This document shows, piece by piece, positions 31,654-41,344 of a DNA stretch of 64,000 nt; the first letter of the stretch is position 1; every line of letters starts with the position of its first letter. Under the pieces are notes generated by a model. The model ran no database searches, was not told the origin of the DNA, and was given only the letters and a program-made list of their open reading frames with translations. The translations under genes were made by a program, and so were the position numbers. Origin of the DNA: Prorocentrum cordatum (Eukaryota > Sar > Dinophyceae > Prorocentrales > Prorocentraceae); NCBI GenBank assembly GCA_963575745.1, contig CAUYUJ010001413.1, positions 37,474 through 101,473 of the forward strand. The letters are read 5' to 3'.

Positions 31654-31859
31654 AGCAGCACCAGCATCATCATCAGCATCATCATCAGAACAGCAGTCAC
31701 AGCCATATCATCATCAGCATCAGCAACATCATCATCATCCACCTCATCATCGTCAGCATCATCAGTAGCATTAGCATCCTCATAATCAGCATCATCACCA
31801 TCATCGTCAGCATCCGCATCATCATCTTTATCAGCATCAACGTCATCATCATCATCATC

Positions 31860-31891
<32 letters not shown>

Positions 31892-32400
31892 CATCACCAC
31901 CATCATCATCATCATCATCATCAGCATCGTCATCATCATCAGCACCATCATCATCCTCAGCATAATCATCAGCATCATCATCATCAGCAGCAGCGGCATC
32001 TGCATCGTCAGCATTATAATCGCCATCATCATCAGCATTACCATCAGCAGCATCACATCAGCATGATCGTCATCAGCATGACCAGCATCGTCATCAGCAT
32101 CATCAGCAGTGCCATCATCATAAGCATCGCCATCGTCATCGTCATCACCACCGTCAGCAAAATCAGTATCACCACCATCAACATAAGCATCACCGTCATC
32201 AACATCATCAGCATCAGCATCAGCATCATCAACATCATCAACATCGGCATAAGCATTACCAGCATCACCAGTACCATCAGCATCATCAGCAGCAGCATCA
32301 GCATCATCAACAGCATCATCAGCATCATCAGCATAATCAATACCATCATTAGCATCGTCATCATCAGCAGCAGCATCGTCGTCCTCCTCTTCGCCCTCGT
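31270..32400. repeat. Long (CCT)n then (ATC)n trinucleotide array
   Basis: About 280 bp of CCT/CTCCTCC repeats pass into about 830 bp of CAT/CAG/ATC repeats with scattered interruptions. All six frames stay open through much of it. It lies just outside the left end of the giant transposon. The remainder to 32596 holds nothing recognisable. Confidence 0.95.
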
Positions 32401-32596
32401 CCTCGTCCTCATCCTCCTCATCCTTCCTGTGCTATTCCTTCCTCTTGCTCTCCCAAATGCTCCCCCATTGGGTTCACAACGGCTCGGGAAACACACAGTC
32501 CAAAAGCTTGGCCAGACATCGGCCAAACGTTTCACCGCATGGGCGTTTCCAAAGGGCAGGGTGCGGCGGTGAATCGTCGTAGGCGTCGTCGACATA

Positions 32597-32700
32597 ATCC
32601 GATAGCCCTTATAACGGCGACGAGGCGACGATCGAAAGCAGTGCCCCGGCACTGCTTTGAACGCGTTCAAAGCAGTGCCCCGGCACTGCTTTGAACGTAT
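32597..32700. repeat. Left terminal inverted repeat of the giant transposon
   Basis: Begins ATCCGATAGCCC after TA (32595-32596). From about 32637 it contains two palindromes built on GTTCAAAGCAGTGCC / GGCACTGCTTTGAAC around the centre ACGCGT (32661-32666). The whole can fold into a cruciform. Confidence 0.85.
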
Positions 32701-32813
32701 GATATGATGATATGATGATGATTATGATTGATGATGATGATGATTTTTCCAGCGTACACTGTCCGCAACTGCGGCAATCAACATCATGCTCCACTTGCCC
32801 GCAACTGCGGCCA

Positions 32814-34760
32814 TCACCAACGCTGCGCCTCGAAGCTCCACGGAGGGCGCTCGGCAGGTCGCCCGCTCGAGCCCCACTCGACTTCACGCTGAGGAGGCGA
32901 GCCCTCAGGGGCATTGTCCGCAACTGCGGCATGATCAGAGGGCCACCACTGCGCGCCATCAGCGCCCCATTCGCTCGAGCTCCAGTCCCACCAGGACCAG
33001 CCCTGCCATCTCTTGGCGGGACTGCGCGCCTCCCATGCGCCGCTGCCGCTGGCGTCCCAGGACCCAGCCGCCACTGCGGCACAAGAAGGGGTCGCATCGT
33101 CGCCGTTGGCAGCTTGCGGCGGTGGCGTGTTCCCAGCTCGCTCAGCCCCAGCGTCTCTCCCCGCAACTGCGGTTCCCATCTGGGGTCGGACGCCCTTCCC
33201 CGCAACTGCGGTGTCCGCGTAGCTGCCCTTCTTGCCGCCCTTCTTGCCGCCCTTCCTGCCGCCCTTCCTGCGTTCCAACCTCGCGGCGAGTCTTTCAGGT
33301 GACCTGCGGCACGTATTGTGCGTGAAAGCCACCAGAGGGAAGTGCGCTCCGTGCCTCGCCCTGCCGAAGGCGCCATGCCATATCTTGTCGTCGAGGTTGC
33401 CCTGCTTCACTCTGAAGGGATAGCGCACCCAATCGTCGCGTTCCCTGCGCGCCATCCTTTGCTCGAACTCCGCATCTGCGGTCAAGGATTCGCCAGATGG
33501 CGTCAGGAAGGCGCGCATCTTGTTTTCAACGGGCTCAGCCTTGGGCACGTAAGTCTGAAGCATCTTCCCAGGGCCATTCGTGTAGTCGAAGACAGGGAAA
33601 GACGGATCATGCTGGGTCGTCAAGAATCCGCCCTCACGGTCGTGCAGAACACTCAGGCCATGGTGAAGCTTGTACTGCCCAGGACAGTTTATGAACAAAA
33701 TCGCCATGCTGTCTGCCCTGGGCTGGCCGCCTGCTGTCTTCCAGGGGGTCCACGCGGCGACGTCCACAGTCAGGCCGCAATTGCGGCACCAGGACACAAG
33801 CTGGAACATGCACATGTTGAAGTCCCCCATGCAGACCTTCACGTCCCATTCCCTGACGTAGGCGACGAACCAGTTGTAGAACTCATGGAGCTTCGTGACG
33901 CCCCAGTCTTGGTTGGCCAAGCTGTGGTGGACGTGCACCGCCATGACGTTGAAGGAGCCCCCCAAATGGGGCACGGCCTGGTCCAGGTGGACGCGCACCA
34001 CCATCGCCCTGGAGTACTTGTTGTGCAGCTTTGGCGCAGGAGCCTCCGCAACTGCGGACTGTTTCTTCTTCTTCTTCGTTTTGGACTTCTCCTGCTTGTG
34101 GAAGAGTCTCGCAAAGTCTACGTGTTCAATGTGGCCGCCACTGCGGTCCCTCATGCCAACAAGGAGGGTCCCTGATGGCTCGCCGCCCTTAACGCACAGG
34201 TAGTTGTATTGAGTCCGACTCCGAAACCTATCGTCCGCAACTGCGGCTGCACTGTCCCTCGCGTCGTGCTCCCCACTGAGTACCGCGCAGGTCTCGTCGT
34301 CGCACTCGCAGAGGGCGATGATCTGGGCAGGGTTCGCGCGGAGCTGCGCCCACTCGTCCGCGCGTTGCGTGGGTCTAGCTGCAGTCCCTCCGAAGTTGGC
34401 CACGTAGAAGCCGACCCGTCCCGCTTCGAACTCCGTTTTCTCCTCCCATGCGTCGACAAGAGCTCTTTGTTTTTCCGACAGATTGCTTGTCTCGATGATG
34501 GGCACCCGTTTCCAGGGTCTCCGCGACGACAACACTCTCGGCATGTAGGAGTCATGTGCTGCCGCAACTGCGGCTCCCGCACCTCCCCGGGACTCAGCCT
34601 CGTCAGCGGAGGCAGCCGAGGACGCGACGGTGCTGTCGCCATCTTGCGTCCGCTGGTCGTCGTCATCATCCGCAACTGCGGCTTCCTCGTCTTTGCCTCC
34701 CTCCTCCTCCTCAGCGTTGTGGATGAACACCGTTCTGGCGAATCGAAGTCCACGGTCCAT
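32814..34760 (-). CDS. Giant transposon gene F: endonuclease/exonuclease/phosphatase-fold protein
   Basis: The start is taken at the ATG at 34760 (MDRGLRFARTVFIHNAEEEE); the frame is open to 34889. An acidic linker is followed by an EEP-like domain: AQIIALCECDDE (catalytic Glu), FNVMAVHVHHSLANQDWG, VKVCMGDFNMCMF (the D-F-N pair) and AHFPLVAFTH where the terminal S-D-H would lie, so the last motif is altered. A Trp-rich tail (GWSWWDWSSSEWGADG) resembles the G/W-rich N-terminal region of gene A. At least ten 12-base hairpins lie in it, read as AVAD, QLR or SCG. It is the last gene of the array. It could be a nuclease used by the element or a cargo phosphatase; the altered end makes catalysis uncertain. 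Confidence 0.65.
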   Translation of the reverse strand: MDRGLRFARTVFIHNAEEEEGGKDEEAAVADDDDDQRTQDGDSTVASSAASADEAESRGGAGAAVAAAHDSYMPRVLSSRRPWKRVPIIETSNLSEKQRALVDAWEEKTEFEAGRVGFYVANFGGTAARPTQRADEWAQLRANPAQIIALCECDDETCAVLSGEHDARDSAAAVADDRFRSRTQYNYLCVKGGEPSGTLLVGMRDRSGGHIEHVDFARLFHKQEKSKTKKKKKQSAVAEAPAPKLHNKYSRAMVVRVHLDQAVPHLGGSFNVMAVHVHHSLANQDWGVTKLHEFYNWFVAYVREWDVKVCMGDFNMCMFQLVSWCRNCGLTVDVAAWTPWKTAGGQPRADSMAILFINCPGQYKLHHGLSVLHDREGGFLTTQHDPSFPVFDYTNGPGKMLQTYVPKAEPVENKMRAFLTPSGESLTADAEFEQRMARRERDDWVRYPFRVKQGNLDDKIWHGAFGRARHGAHFPLVAFTHNTCRRSPERLAARLERRKGGRKGGKKGGKKGSYADTAVAGKGVRPQMGTAVAGRDAGAERAGNTPPPQAANGDDATPSCAAVAAGSWDASGSGAWEARSPAKRWQGWSWWDWSSSEWGADGAQWWPSDHAAVADNAPEGSPPQREVEWGSSGRPAERPPWSFEAQRW

Positions 34761-35126
34761 ACTCCCTGAGGATGCGCTCGGGCGCGCGGGCGGCCACATG
34801 CTTGCGTCTTCGCGTGCGCCACCTCGAGCCACGGTGGCTACGGAAATGGATCGTGAATGGGCATGGGGTCGGATGGAGGGAGGAGACAAAGAGGATTCGA
34901 GGAGTGGCAGAAGGAGGGCGAGGACTCAAAGGAACCGAAAGAACAACAAATGGACTGGCGGAGAAGCAGAAGGAGGGCGACGATTGCAAGGGACTGTGAA
35001 AGGATTATTTTCACAGCAGCAGGAAGACCGCAACTGCGGTTTTGCCTCATCTCCTGCCCGCGCGGGAGCCGCTTGGAAAAACAACTTCCCTCTGGACTTC
35101 CTGTGGGTCCGCAACTGCGGCCTGCA

Positions 35127-38100
35127 TCACGCTAGGGCTGGGATTACCAGCGCCATTTGCCCTCCCAGGGTTCTCACTGTTTCCGAATGCACGAACTGCG
35201 ACAGCGCCGAACGGTTCCCAGACGCCGCGTCGTTCGCGACTTTTTGCAGCCACCCAGCAAACGTGAGCGGCCATTGCTCCTTGTGCTGCTTGCACATCTC
35301 CTCGTCCCAATGCGTCTTGAACCATGCCCACTCCCCCCTCTGCTCGTCTGAGAGGACGCCTTTTCCGCGAGCCAGGCGATCCAGAGCTGCCATCCTGTTT
35401 TTCTTGATCTTGAACTCCTCGGGATTCCACTGCGCTAGGGCGTGTTTGTTAGCCAAAGCCGTTTCCACCGCAACTGCGGCCTCCTTCTTTGCCCTCAAGG
35501 CGGCCTCGGCCTCTCGAATCTGCTTCTTGAGATCGTGCAACGCCTTCGTCCTGTCGTTCGCTTCCAGAGCCAGGCGCCGCTTTTTCGCCACCACTGCGGC
35601 TTCGTGGTCTCGCTGGGCAGTCAACGCTCGTAGGACCTCGTTGTCCTCCCGCGCCAGCTCTCTCAACCGCTTCTTTTGTTTGTGTCGTTGCTGTCGGCAA
35701 TCCTGCGCTAGTTTCTCCATGCCCACTTGGCGCAGCATATCTTCCGCCTCGCGGAGCGTTTCTGCCAAGGACGTCGCCACTGCCACCTGCTCGGCCGCCT
35801 CTGCGTCGACCACGCAGTCCATGGATACCGAGGATCCTTGAGGCCCAGGTGCCGCAACTGCGGCATCGCACTGTTCCGCAAGAGCCTCGGCCCACGAGGC
35901 CTCCTCTTGCTCTTCGTCCTCCTCGTGCTCCTCGTGCACCTCCTCCTCCTCCTCCTCCCCGCCCTCCTCATCGCCCTCCTCGTGGCCTGGCTCCTGGCCT
36001 AGCGCTTCGTCGCCGAGCTTCTCCAACACGGAATCTGTGGCGTCGTGTTTCTCGTATTCGTGTATGAGACGCAGCACGTCATTGTAGGACCATTTCAAAC
36101 GTTTCTGCTCGCATTCTTCCCTCACCTCCGCGACTGCGGTGTCCACTTTTGCTCGCAGCCCCCCTGCTTCCCAGAGTTCCGCCGCCTCTCGGCAAATCTC
36201 GAGATCTCCTGACTTGTCGAAGGGCGCTCGAATTCCCACTTTCAGGAAACCTTTCGCGGCGTCCAAGTGCAACTGCACATTCTCCAACACTGACAGCATC
36301 AAGTCGGCGCAATCGGAACGCCGCAACTGCGGCACGTGCTTCCCCAACGCCATTTGCTGCACCAGCGCTTTGGTCTCGAGGGCAATGTACCGGCGCTTCA
36401 CGTGCTGGTTCAAGTCCGTGTCCACGGGCTGCGCAACTGCGGTCGTCCCCCCGCCGTGAATGATCAGCACGTAGCCGCGCTGCCAGGCGAGTCTCCGCAC
36501 AGCGTCTGCTTTGTGCGGGGAATGGTCGTCGGCCATGAGGATGCGCCACTTTCCCCGCAACTGCGGGTCGTCGGGCCAGGCCCGCAAGTGCCGCTGCAAG
36601 AATGATACAACGTCGTCTGCGCGGTAGGACCCCTTCTCGGACGTCGCCGTGCTCACCCAAGACGGATAGCCGCGACTGCGGGCATGTGCGGCCAAGCCCT
36701 CAGCGATGACAGATCCCCCCTTGAACATTAGCTCCGCCGGCGGTGGTCCGCAACTGCGGATGTCCTCCGCGTCGCTCGACACCGTCAGGTTCGCTGTCCA
36801 CCGAGCCCTGCTGTCGTCATGCGCCTCGACAAGCGGGACAATGCCACCCTTCACAGCCAAGGTCGGCTTCGAGGCCGACGACGACTCGTTGTGGTGAAAG
36901 GGCGACTGGTCCCAGTTCAGGATGTGCGGGTCGTACCCCAGAAGCTCCTCAGCAGCTGCGCGGACCCTGGCCACGTTCAAGATCATAGTCTCAAAACGAG
37001 ATTGGAGCAACCATTTTGGCACCTTGTACTTGCGGTTCGGCTTCTTCATGCTCAGGCCGTAGGAGCGCCGCCACTTCACCCACCACCGAGGCCGCAACTG
37101 CGGCACCATCGGTTTGCCTCCCCGCTTCATTGTCTCCACGCAGTAGTCCGCGACGAGTTGCTTCGCCTTCGTAACCAGCAGGGATTGGGAGAACCTGGCC
37201 AACATCTTGGGCCTCTCCTCCGCAACTGCGGTTCGCTTGGCCACCGCCTTCCAGTCCACGGAGTACCTCATGTGGGACCACCACTCGTACAGAGCGGCTT
37301 CCAGCCATGGAGCCTTGTTCGGGCGCCCTTGGTTGCCCCGCGCGCGGCGTCGGCCATGCACGCCCGCCGTGCCATGTCCACCTTGTGTGCGCCAGTTTTG
37401 AAACCACTTGGAGACGGCCTGGCGCTGCTGGACGACCCCCATGCCCTTCGGCCACGTGAACCGCTCGCAAAAAGACGCGATTGAATTCCGTGGCAGAACG
37501 CCCTCGCCCATCCAACCACAACTGCGTGCGTGCGCCTCCAGGTCTTTGCAAACCAGTTCGCGGTCTCTGAGCATGTGCGGGCACACGCGCCGCTTCTGTT
37601 CCGCAACTTCGGGTTTTGGGCGTGCGCTGGCCAGTGCGTGCGCCCTGATCTGCTCCTCCTGCAACGCCTCGGGCATAGCCTCAGCCATGGCAAGCAATAT
37701 ACCCATGTCCTGCACGCCCGTCTGCCACTCTAACGCCGCCATGAGAGCGGGGCGTGGCGCGCTCGCCTCTCTCGGCGCCTCTGCTGGTTCGCCCTCGCCC
37801 TCGGAGTCGTGCAGGACCATGGGTCCAGCAGGGCCGCTGGCCCCGCAACTGCGGTACGCCCGCACCTCCTCCAAGGTTAGTTCCTGCGTGACAACGAGCA
37901 TGTCGTGCAACCACGGTTCGTCCCAGCGGCGCACCCCGAAATCGTACAGTTCCTCCCGAAGCCATTTGCGCGTCTCGGCATTTTGCGGTTTCTGCAACAT
38001 CATCGCCATAAGGTCAATGCCGCAGTTTCCATCGCAAACAGTCCCTAGGACCCATTGTCCCAGAGGACCGTAGAACCTGTTCAACGCGTCCGCCCCCTCA

Positions 38101-39242
38101 GAGCACACGCCACCCACCGCAACTGCGGCCACCCAGTGGCGCACCTCATGGAGAGGGTTCTCGGGAGTCACGGGCCTGAGTTCCACCGTTGTCCATTCCC
38201 CGAACAGATCCTCAGCAGCGGCGAGTACGCACGCCACGCCGTCGACGGCGCATGGCTCAGTGCACTTCTCCTTTGCCCAAGGCATGTAGAAGTCAAGGAG
38301 GTCCTTGCGGTTCTCGCCTTCCCACACGTAAGGTTGACGCCCGAACCGCAAGGCAAACAGCATGAAAGCTGAATACCCTATGTAGGAATTCTCGGACAGA
38401 ATCTGCCTCAGGAGAGCCATCACGACGTCAGGCACCGTCGCCGCCACTGCGGCCTGGATCTTTGGCGCGTCTTCCACAGGTACACCTTTCTCTGGCGCCA
38501 GGGGTGGCGCCGCGACTCGTGGCCGCAAGGCGTCGCCAACAGGCGCCGCAACTCGTGCTGCAGCCTTTGGGTCTGGGCACGGGAAGAATGCGACCTGCGT
38601 CTTCGACCAGTTCTCTGGCAGCGGCCGCGCTGGTGGCAAGCGTGCTGGAAGTGGTGTGTCTTTGTCCGCTTCCACTCCCTCAGGAGCTTCAACCGCAATT
38701 GCGGTCTCCTGCGCAGCAGGCGGGTCTGGTGTTGCGTGCACTTGAGCTGGAGGAGCTGGAGGGACTGCTGCTGCGGGTGCTTCGGGCACAGGGGCTGCTG
38801 GAGGTTTGGGTTCTGCGGGTGCTTCTGGTGCTGGAGCTGCGTGTCCTTCTTGCGCAGGAGCTGCGAGTTCTGCTGGTGTTGCTGGTGCTATGTGTGCAGG
38901 GGCCGAGGGAGCCGCAACTGCGGTGCCGCCTGGAGCCGCAACTGCGGGTGGTGGCGTCGCGCCCGGTCGCCAAGCAGACGGCCGCAAATGAAAGCGAGGC
39001 GGCTCAACAAGGCCGTACTGCGACGCGGGCCACTTCGCTAGGCACGGAAAATCCGCACATGCGTGCACCTTTATCTTCTTGGGGCACGGAACGCCGCTAC
39101 TGCGGCCCAAGATGTTGGCGAGCCCAGTGGTGCCATACTTCGTTTTCCTCGGTGCGCAGCCGCTGTCGTAATGGAGCCACTCCACCTCGAAATGCGTTCC
39201 GTCCTCCTCGCCATACCATGTCCGCCCCACGGGAACATCCAT
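35127..39242 (-). CDS. Giant transposon gene E: pogo/CENP-B-like DDD transposase with long N- and C-terminal extensions
   Basis: A 1371-residue uninterrupted frame starting ATG (MDVPVGRTWYGEEDG). Residues 1-300 include an Ala/Pro-rich linker. About 320-450 carry HWVAAVAVGG and GTVCDGNCGIDLMAMMLQ, a cysteine-protease-like (OTU-like) D-G-N-C pattern. A CENP-B-type helix-turn-helix lies near 680-740 (WWVKWRRSYGLSMKKPNRKY). The catalytic core has HILNWDQSPFHHNESS (D about 777), RILMADDHSPHKADAV (D about 905) and TTAVAQPVDTDLNQHVKRR (D about 940), a D...D34D arrangement as in pogo/mariner. The C-terminal 250 residues form an acidic stretch and a probable coiled coil. It should cut and join the element's TIRs in the nucleus. 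Most pogo transposases are about 500 residues, so this one is unusually large. Confidence 0.85.
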   Translation of the reverse strand: MDVPVGRTWYGEEDGTHFEVEWLHYDSGCAPRKTKYGTTGLANILGRSSGVPCPKKIKVHACADFPCLAKWPASQYGLVEPPRFHLRPSAWRPGATPPPAVAAPGGTAVAAPSAPAHIAPATPAELAAPAQEGHAAPAPEAPAEPKPPAAPVPEAPAAAVPPAPPAQVHATPDPPAAQETAIAVEAPEGVEADKDTPLPARLPPARPLPENWSKTQVAFFPCPDPKAAARVAAPVGDALRPRVAAPPLAPEKGVPVEDAPKIQAAVAATVPDVVMALLRQILSENSYIGYSAFMLFALRFGRQPYVWEGENRKDLLDFYMPWAKEKCTEPCAVDGVACVLAAAEDLFGEWTTVELRPVTPENPLHEVRHWVAAVAVGGVCSEGADALNRFYGPLGQWVLGTVCDGNCGIDLMAMMLQKPQNAETRKWLREELYDFGVRRWDEPWLHDMLVVTQELTLEEVRAYRSCGASGPAGPMVLHDSEGEGEPAEAPREASAPRPALMAALEWQTGVQDMGILLAMAEAMPEALQEEQIRAHALASARPKPEVAEQKRRVCPHMLRDRELVCKDLEAHARSCGWMGEGVLPRNSIASFCERFTWPKGMGVVQQRQAVSKWFQNWRTQGGHGTAGVHGRRRARGNQGRPNKAPWLEAALYEWWSHMRYSVDWKAVAKRTAVAEERPKMLARFSQSLLVTKAKQLVADYCVETMKRGGKPMVPQLRPRWWVKWRRSYGLSMKKPNRKYKVPKWLLQSRFETMILNVARVRAAAEELLGYDPHILNWDQSPFHHNESSSASKPTLAVKGGIVPLVEAHDDSRARWTANLTVSSDAEDIRSCGPPPAELMFKGGSVIAEGLAAHARSRGYPSWVSTATSEKGSYRADDVVSFLQRHLRAWPDDPQLRGKWRILMADDHSPHKADAVRRLAWQRGYVLIIHGGGTTAVAQPVDTDLNQHVKRRYIALETKALVQQMALGKHVPQLRRSDCADLMLSVLENVQLHLDAAKGFLKVGIRAPFDKSGDLEICREAAELWEAGGLRAKVDTAVAEVREECEQKRLKWSYNDVLRLIHEYEKHDATDSVLEKLGDEALGQEPGHEEGDEEGGEEEEEEVHEEHEEDEEQEEASWAEALAEQCDAAVAAPGPQGSSVSMDCVVDAEAAEQVAVATSLAETLREAEDMLRQVGMEKLAQDCRQQRHKQKKRLRELAREDNEVLRALTAQRDHEAAVVAKKRRLALEANDRTKALHDLKKQIREAEAALRAKKEAAVAVETALANKHALAQWNPEEFKIKKNRMAALDRLARGKGVLSDEQRGEWAWFKTHWDEEMCKQHKEQWPLTFAGWLQKVANDAASGNRSALSQFVHSETVRTLGGQMALVIPALA

Positions 39243-39469
39243 GAGCGGTCGCGTGGCGAACGACTCGGGCCGGGCACTCGGCTGCGGGCTACAGAACTAG
39301 GAAGAGGGAGGGGAGGAGGGAGGAGCAACTGAAGACGATGCGGAGGGGCGAAGAAGGAGGTACATTTCAACAACGCCCGCGCGGAAGCCCCAATCATCGC
39401 GCGCACAGGGTTTCGATGCTTCACTCCATGCTTCTCTAAGAAAAACGCTCGCCCACACAAGTTGGCGCA

Positions 39470-40614
39470 CTAAGGCGTGCACCCGTGGAACACCCTAAAC
39501 CTTCCGCCTGCCTCCTCACACCGCCTCGCCCTCCGCGTGTTCACGCGCACCCAGCCACCCCGCAACTGCGGGCACTCAGTAGCCCCACCGCAACTGCGGC
39601 CCATACGGCTTCGGGCCTCAGTCGAACAGACTGGGATTTGGAGCTCGAGGTAATCCAGAGCCGCTTGCTTGCGCTGGTGCTGCGTCATGCCCTCCCACTC
39701 GTAGTCGTAGCCCTTCACCGACTGCGCCGACTGCCACTTCTTCTTTGTAAGTTTCTTCACATCCATCTCGATCCTTTTGCCCTTGTTGGCACACTCTCGC
39801 GTGATGGTCGCGACCCAAGCGCCCTTGAAGTCCCAAACGACGGTGAAGCCAGAGCCGCTCCCCTGCGCCACGGGGGAGTCGACCTCCTTTTGCTTCGCCA
39901 GCGGGGTGGCAGGGTCAACCGCCGTTGCCCAGTCCCTGTCCGCCACTGCGGCCTCGCCTTGTCGCCGTCGTCGATGTCGGGGACACCGCCGAGGCTCACG
40001 TCGTCCACGATCATGTCGATCAGCCACCCAAGGTCTGCAGCGTCCAGCCACAACGTCCTCCGCTTGAAGCTGGCCACCCGCACGTTTCGAACGGCCGTGT
40101 CGTGCGGAAACTTCATGGGGCTCTTTGCGGGCATCTGTACGGAGTGCACAGTGGCTATGGCCGACTCCACGGCCTCGCCCCTGGGCAGGCCAGTAGTCGC
40201 CGCACGCGTTCCAGTCTTCTGCTTCTTGGCGCTGGTCGGGGTCGCTGCCTGCTTCTTCGTGGCGTCCGTGGAGCTGACCAGGGCCGACATGGGGTCATCT
40301 GCTTCGTCCCCCGCGTCGCCGTCGCTCTCCTCGTCCGCAACTGCGGCGCCGCCCTGCTTCGCGAGTTCTTTCTTCAGCGCGTCCCAGGCCTTGGAGGCCT
40401 TCAAGGCCCCTGCGGTCGGTTTACCTTTGGCGCACACCTTGAGCAGCCAAGCCTTTTGCATGTTCACGTGCACGAAGCTTATCTCTCCGAGGGGCCCTGC
40501 GTGGAGCACCTTGACATCCTTTTCGGGGATGGGGGTGGTCTGCGCAAGCCAACCTCCACGGATGCACAAGACCTTCTCAACGCACACAGGGCTCCATTCG
40601 CTCGAAGTCGGCAT
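39470..40614 (-). CDS. Giant transposon gene D: unrecognised protein, one frameshift
   Basis: The start is taken at the ATG at 40614 (MPTSSEWSPVCVEKVLCIRG); upstream the frame is open only through a minisatellite. Features: KDVKVLHAGPLGEISFVHVN, a Lys-rich linker (KKQAATPTSAKKQK), RTLWLDAADLGWLIDMIVDD, then a switch of frame near 39950 to FTVVWDFKGAWVATITREC and YEWEGMTQHQRKQAALDYLE before a stop near 39470. The switch falls directly beside a hairpin copy (39940-39951). A shift of one base, or a very short intron, is required. No family recognised. It precedes the transposase and may be co-transcribed with it. Confidence 0.55.
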
Positions 40615-40752
40615 GTGTGCTACTGCGCTGGACACAGCCGCAACTGCGGGCAAGGCGGAGGTGCGGGCAGTGGGGCCGCGCGCGGTTGAGCCAGATGGCG
40701 AGACGAACGCCTCCCTGGAGGGCCTCCCTCGGTCCCTGCGATCCTCCGCGCC

Positions 40753-40880
40753 TCCCTGGAGGGCCTCCGCCCTCAGATGCTTCAAAGCAGTGCCGGGGCA
40801 CTGCTTTGAAGCACCTGGGTGCTTCAAAGCAGTGCCGCGGCACTGCTTTGAAGCATTCTGAGGGCGGAGGCCCTCCAGGG
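40753..40880. repeat. 128-bp nested palindrome at the centre of the giant transposon
   Basis: Two TGCTTCAAAGCAGTGCC palindromes lie side by side around the centre GCACCTGGGTGC (40811-40822). Outside them, CCCTGGAGGGCCTCCGCCCT is mirrored by its reverse complement, so the whole is one long inverted repeat with smaller ones nested in it. The same GTGCC-type palindromes form the inner half of both TIRs. Confidence 0.85.
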
Positions 40881-41037
40881 CCTCCGCCCTCAGCCCAGGG
40901 CCCTCCAGGCCCTCCAGGGCCTCCAGGGAGGCCCTCCAGGGCCTCCAGGGCCTCCAGGGAGGCCCTCCAGGGCCTCCAGGGCCCTCCAGGCCCTCCAGGG
41001 CGGAGGCCCTCCAGGGCCTCCAGGGAGGGAGGGAGGG
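40862..41037. repeat. GGGCCTCCAGG minisatellite
   Basis: Tandem CCTCCAGGG/CCCTCCAGGC phrases of 9-12 bp next to the central palindrome. The translated frame (LEGLEGP) is an artefact and was excluded from gene D. The region 41040-41344 contains purine-rich DNA and hairpin copies only. Confidence 0.85.
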
Positions 41038-41344
41038 AGTGAGGAAATGAGTAGTTTCGGCTTCCAACTTGGGAGGAAGGGGAGAAAGGAGGAGGAGAGA
41101 GGGAGGAAGTGGAGGAAGGGCGAGGGAGGAGAGGGAGAAGGGAGGGAGGAGGTCCGTTTCGAACCTCCGTGCTCGATCGTCAGCGGTCCGCTACTGCGGC
41201 ATCAGCTAACAGAAGCAGTGACACTGCAAAGTACACGAGCGCTCCGCAACAGCGGTCACGCGTGCGCCCCCCCCTTCGGCCTGTTGCCCGCAACTGCGGT
41301 CACGCGAGCAAGCCGCCCTGACTGCCGCCACTGCGGCTTCTTAA

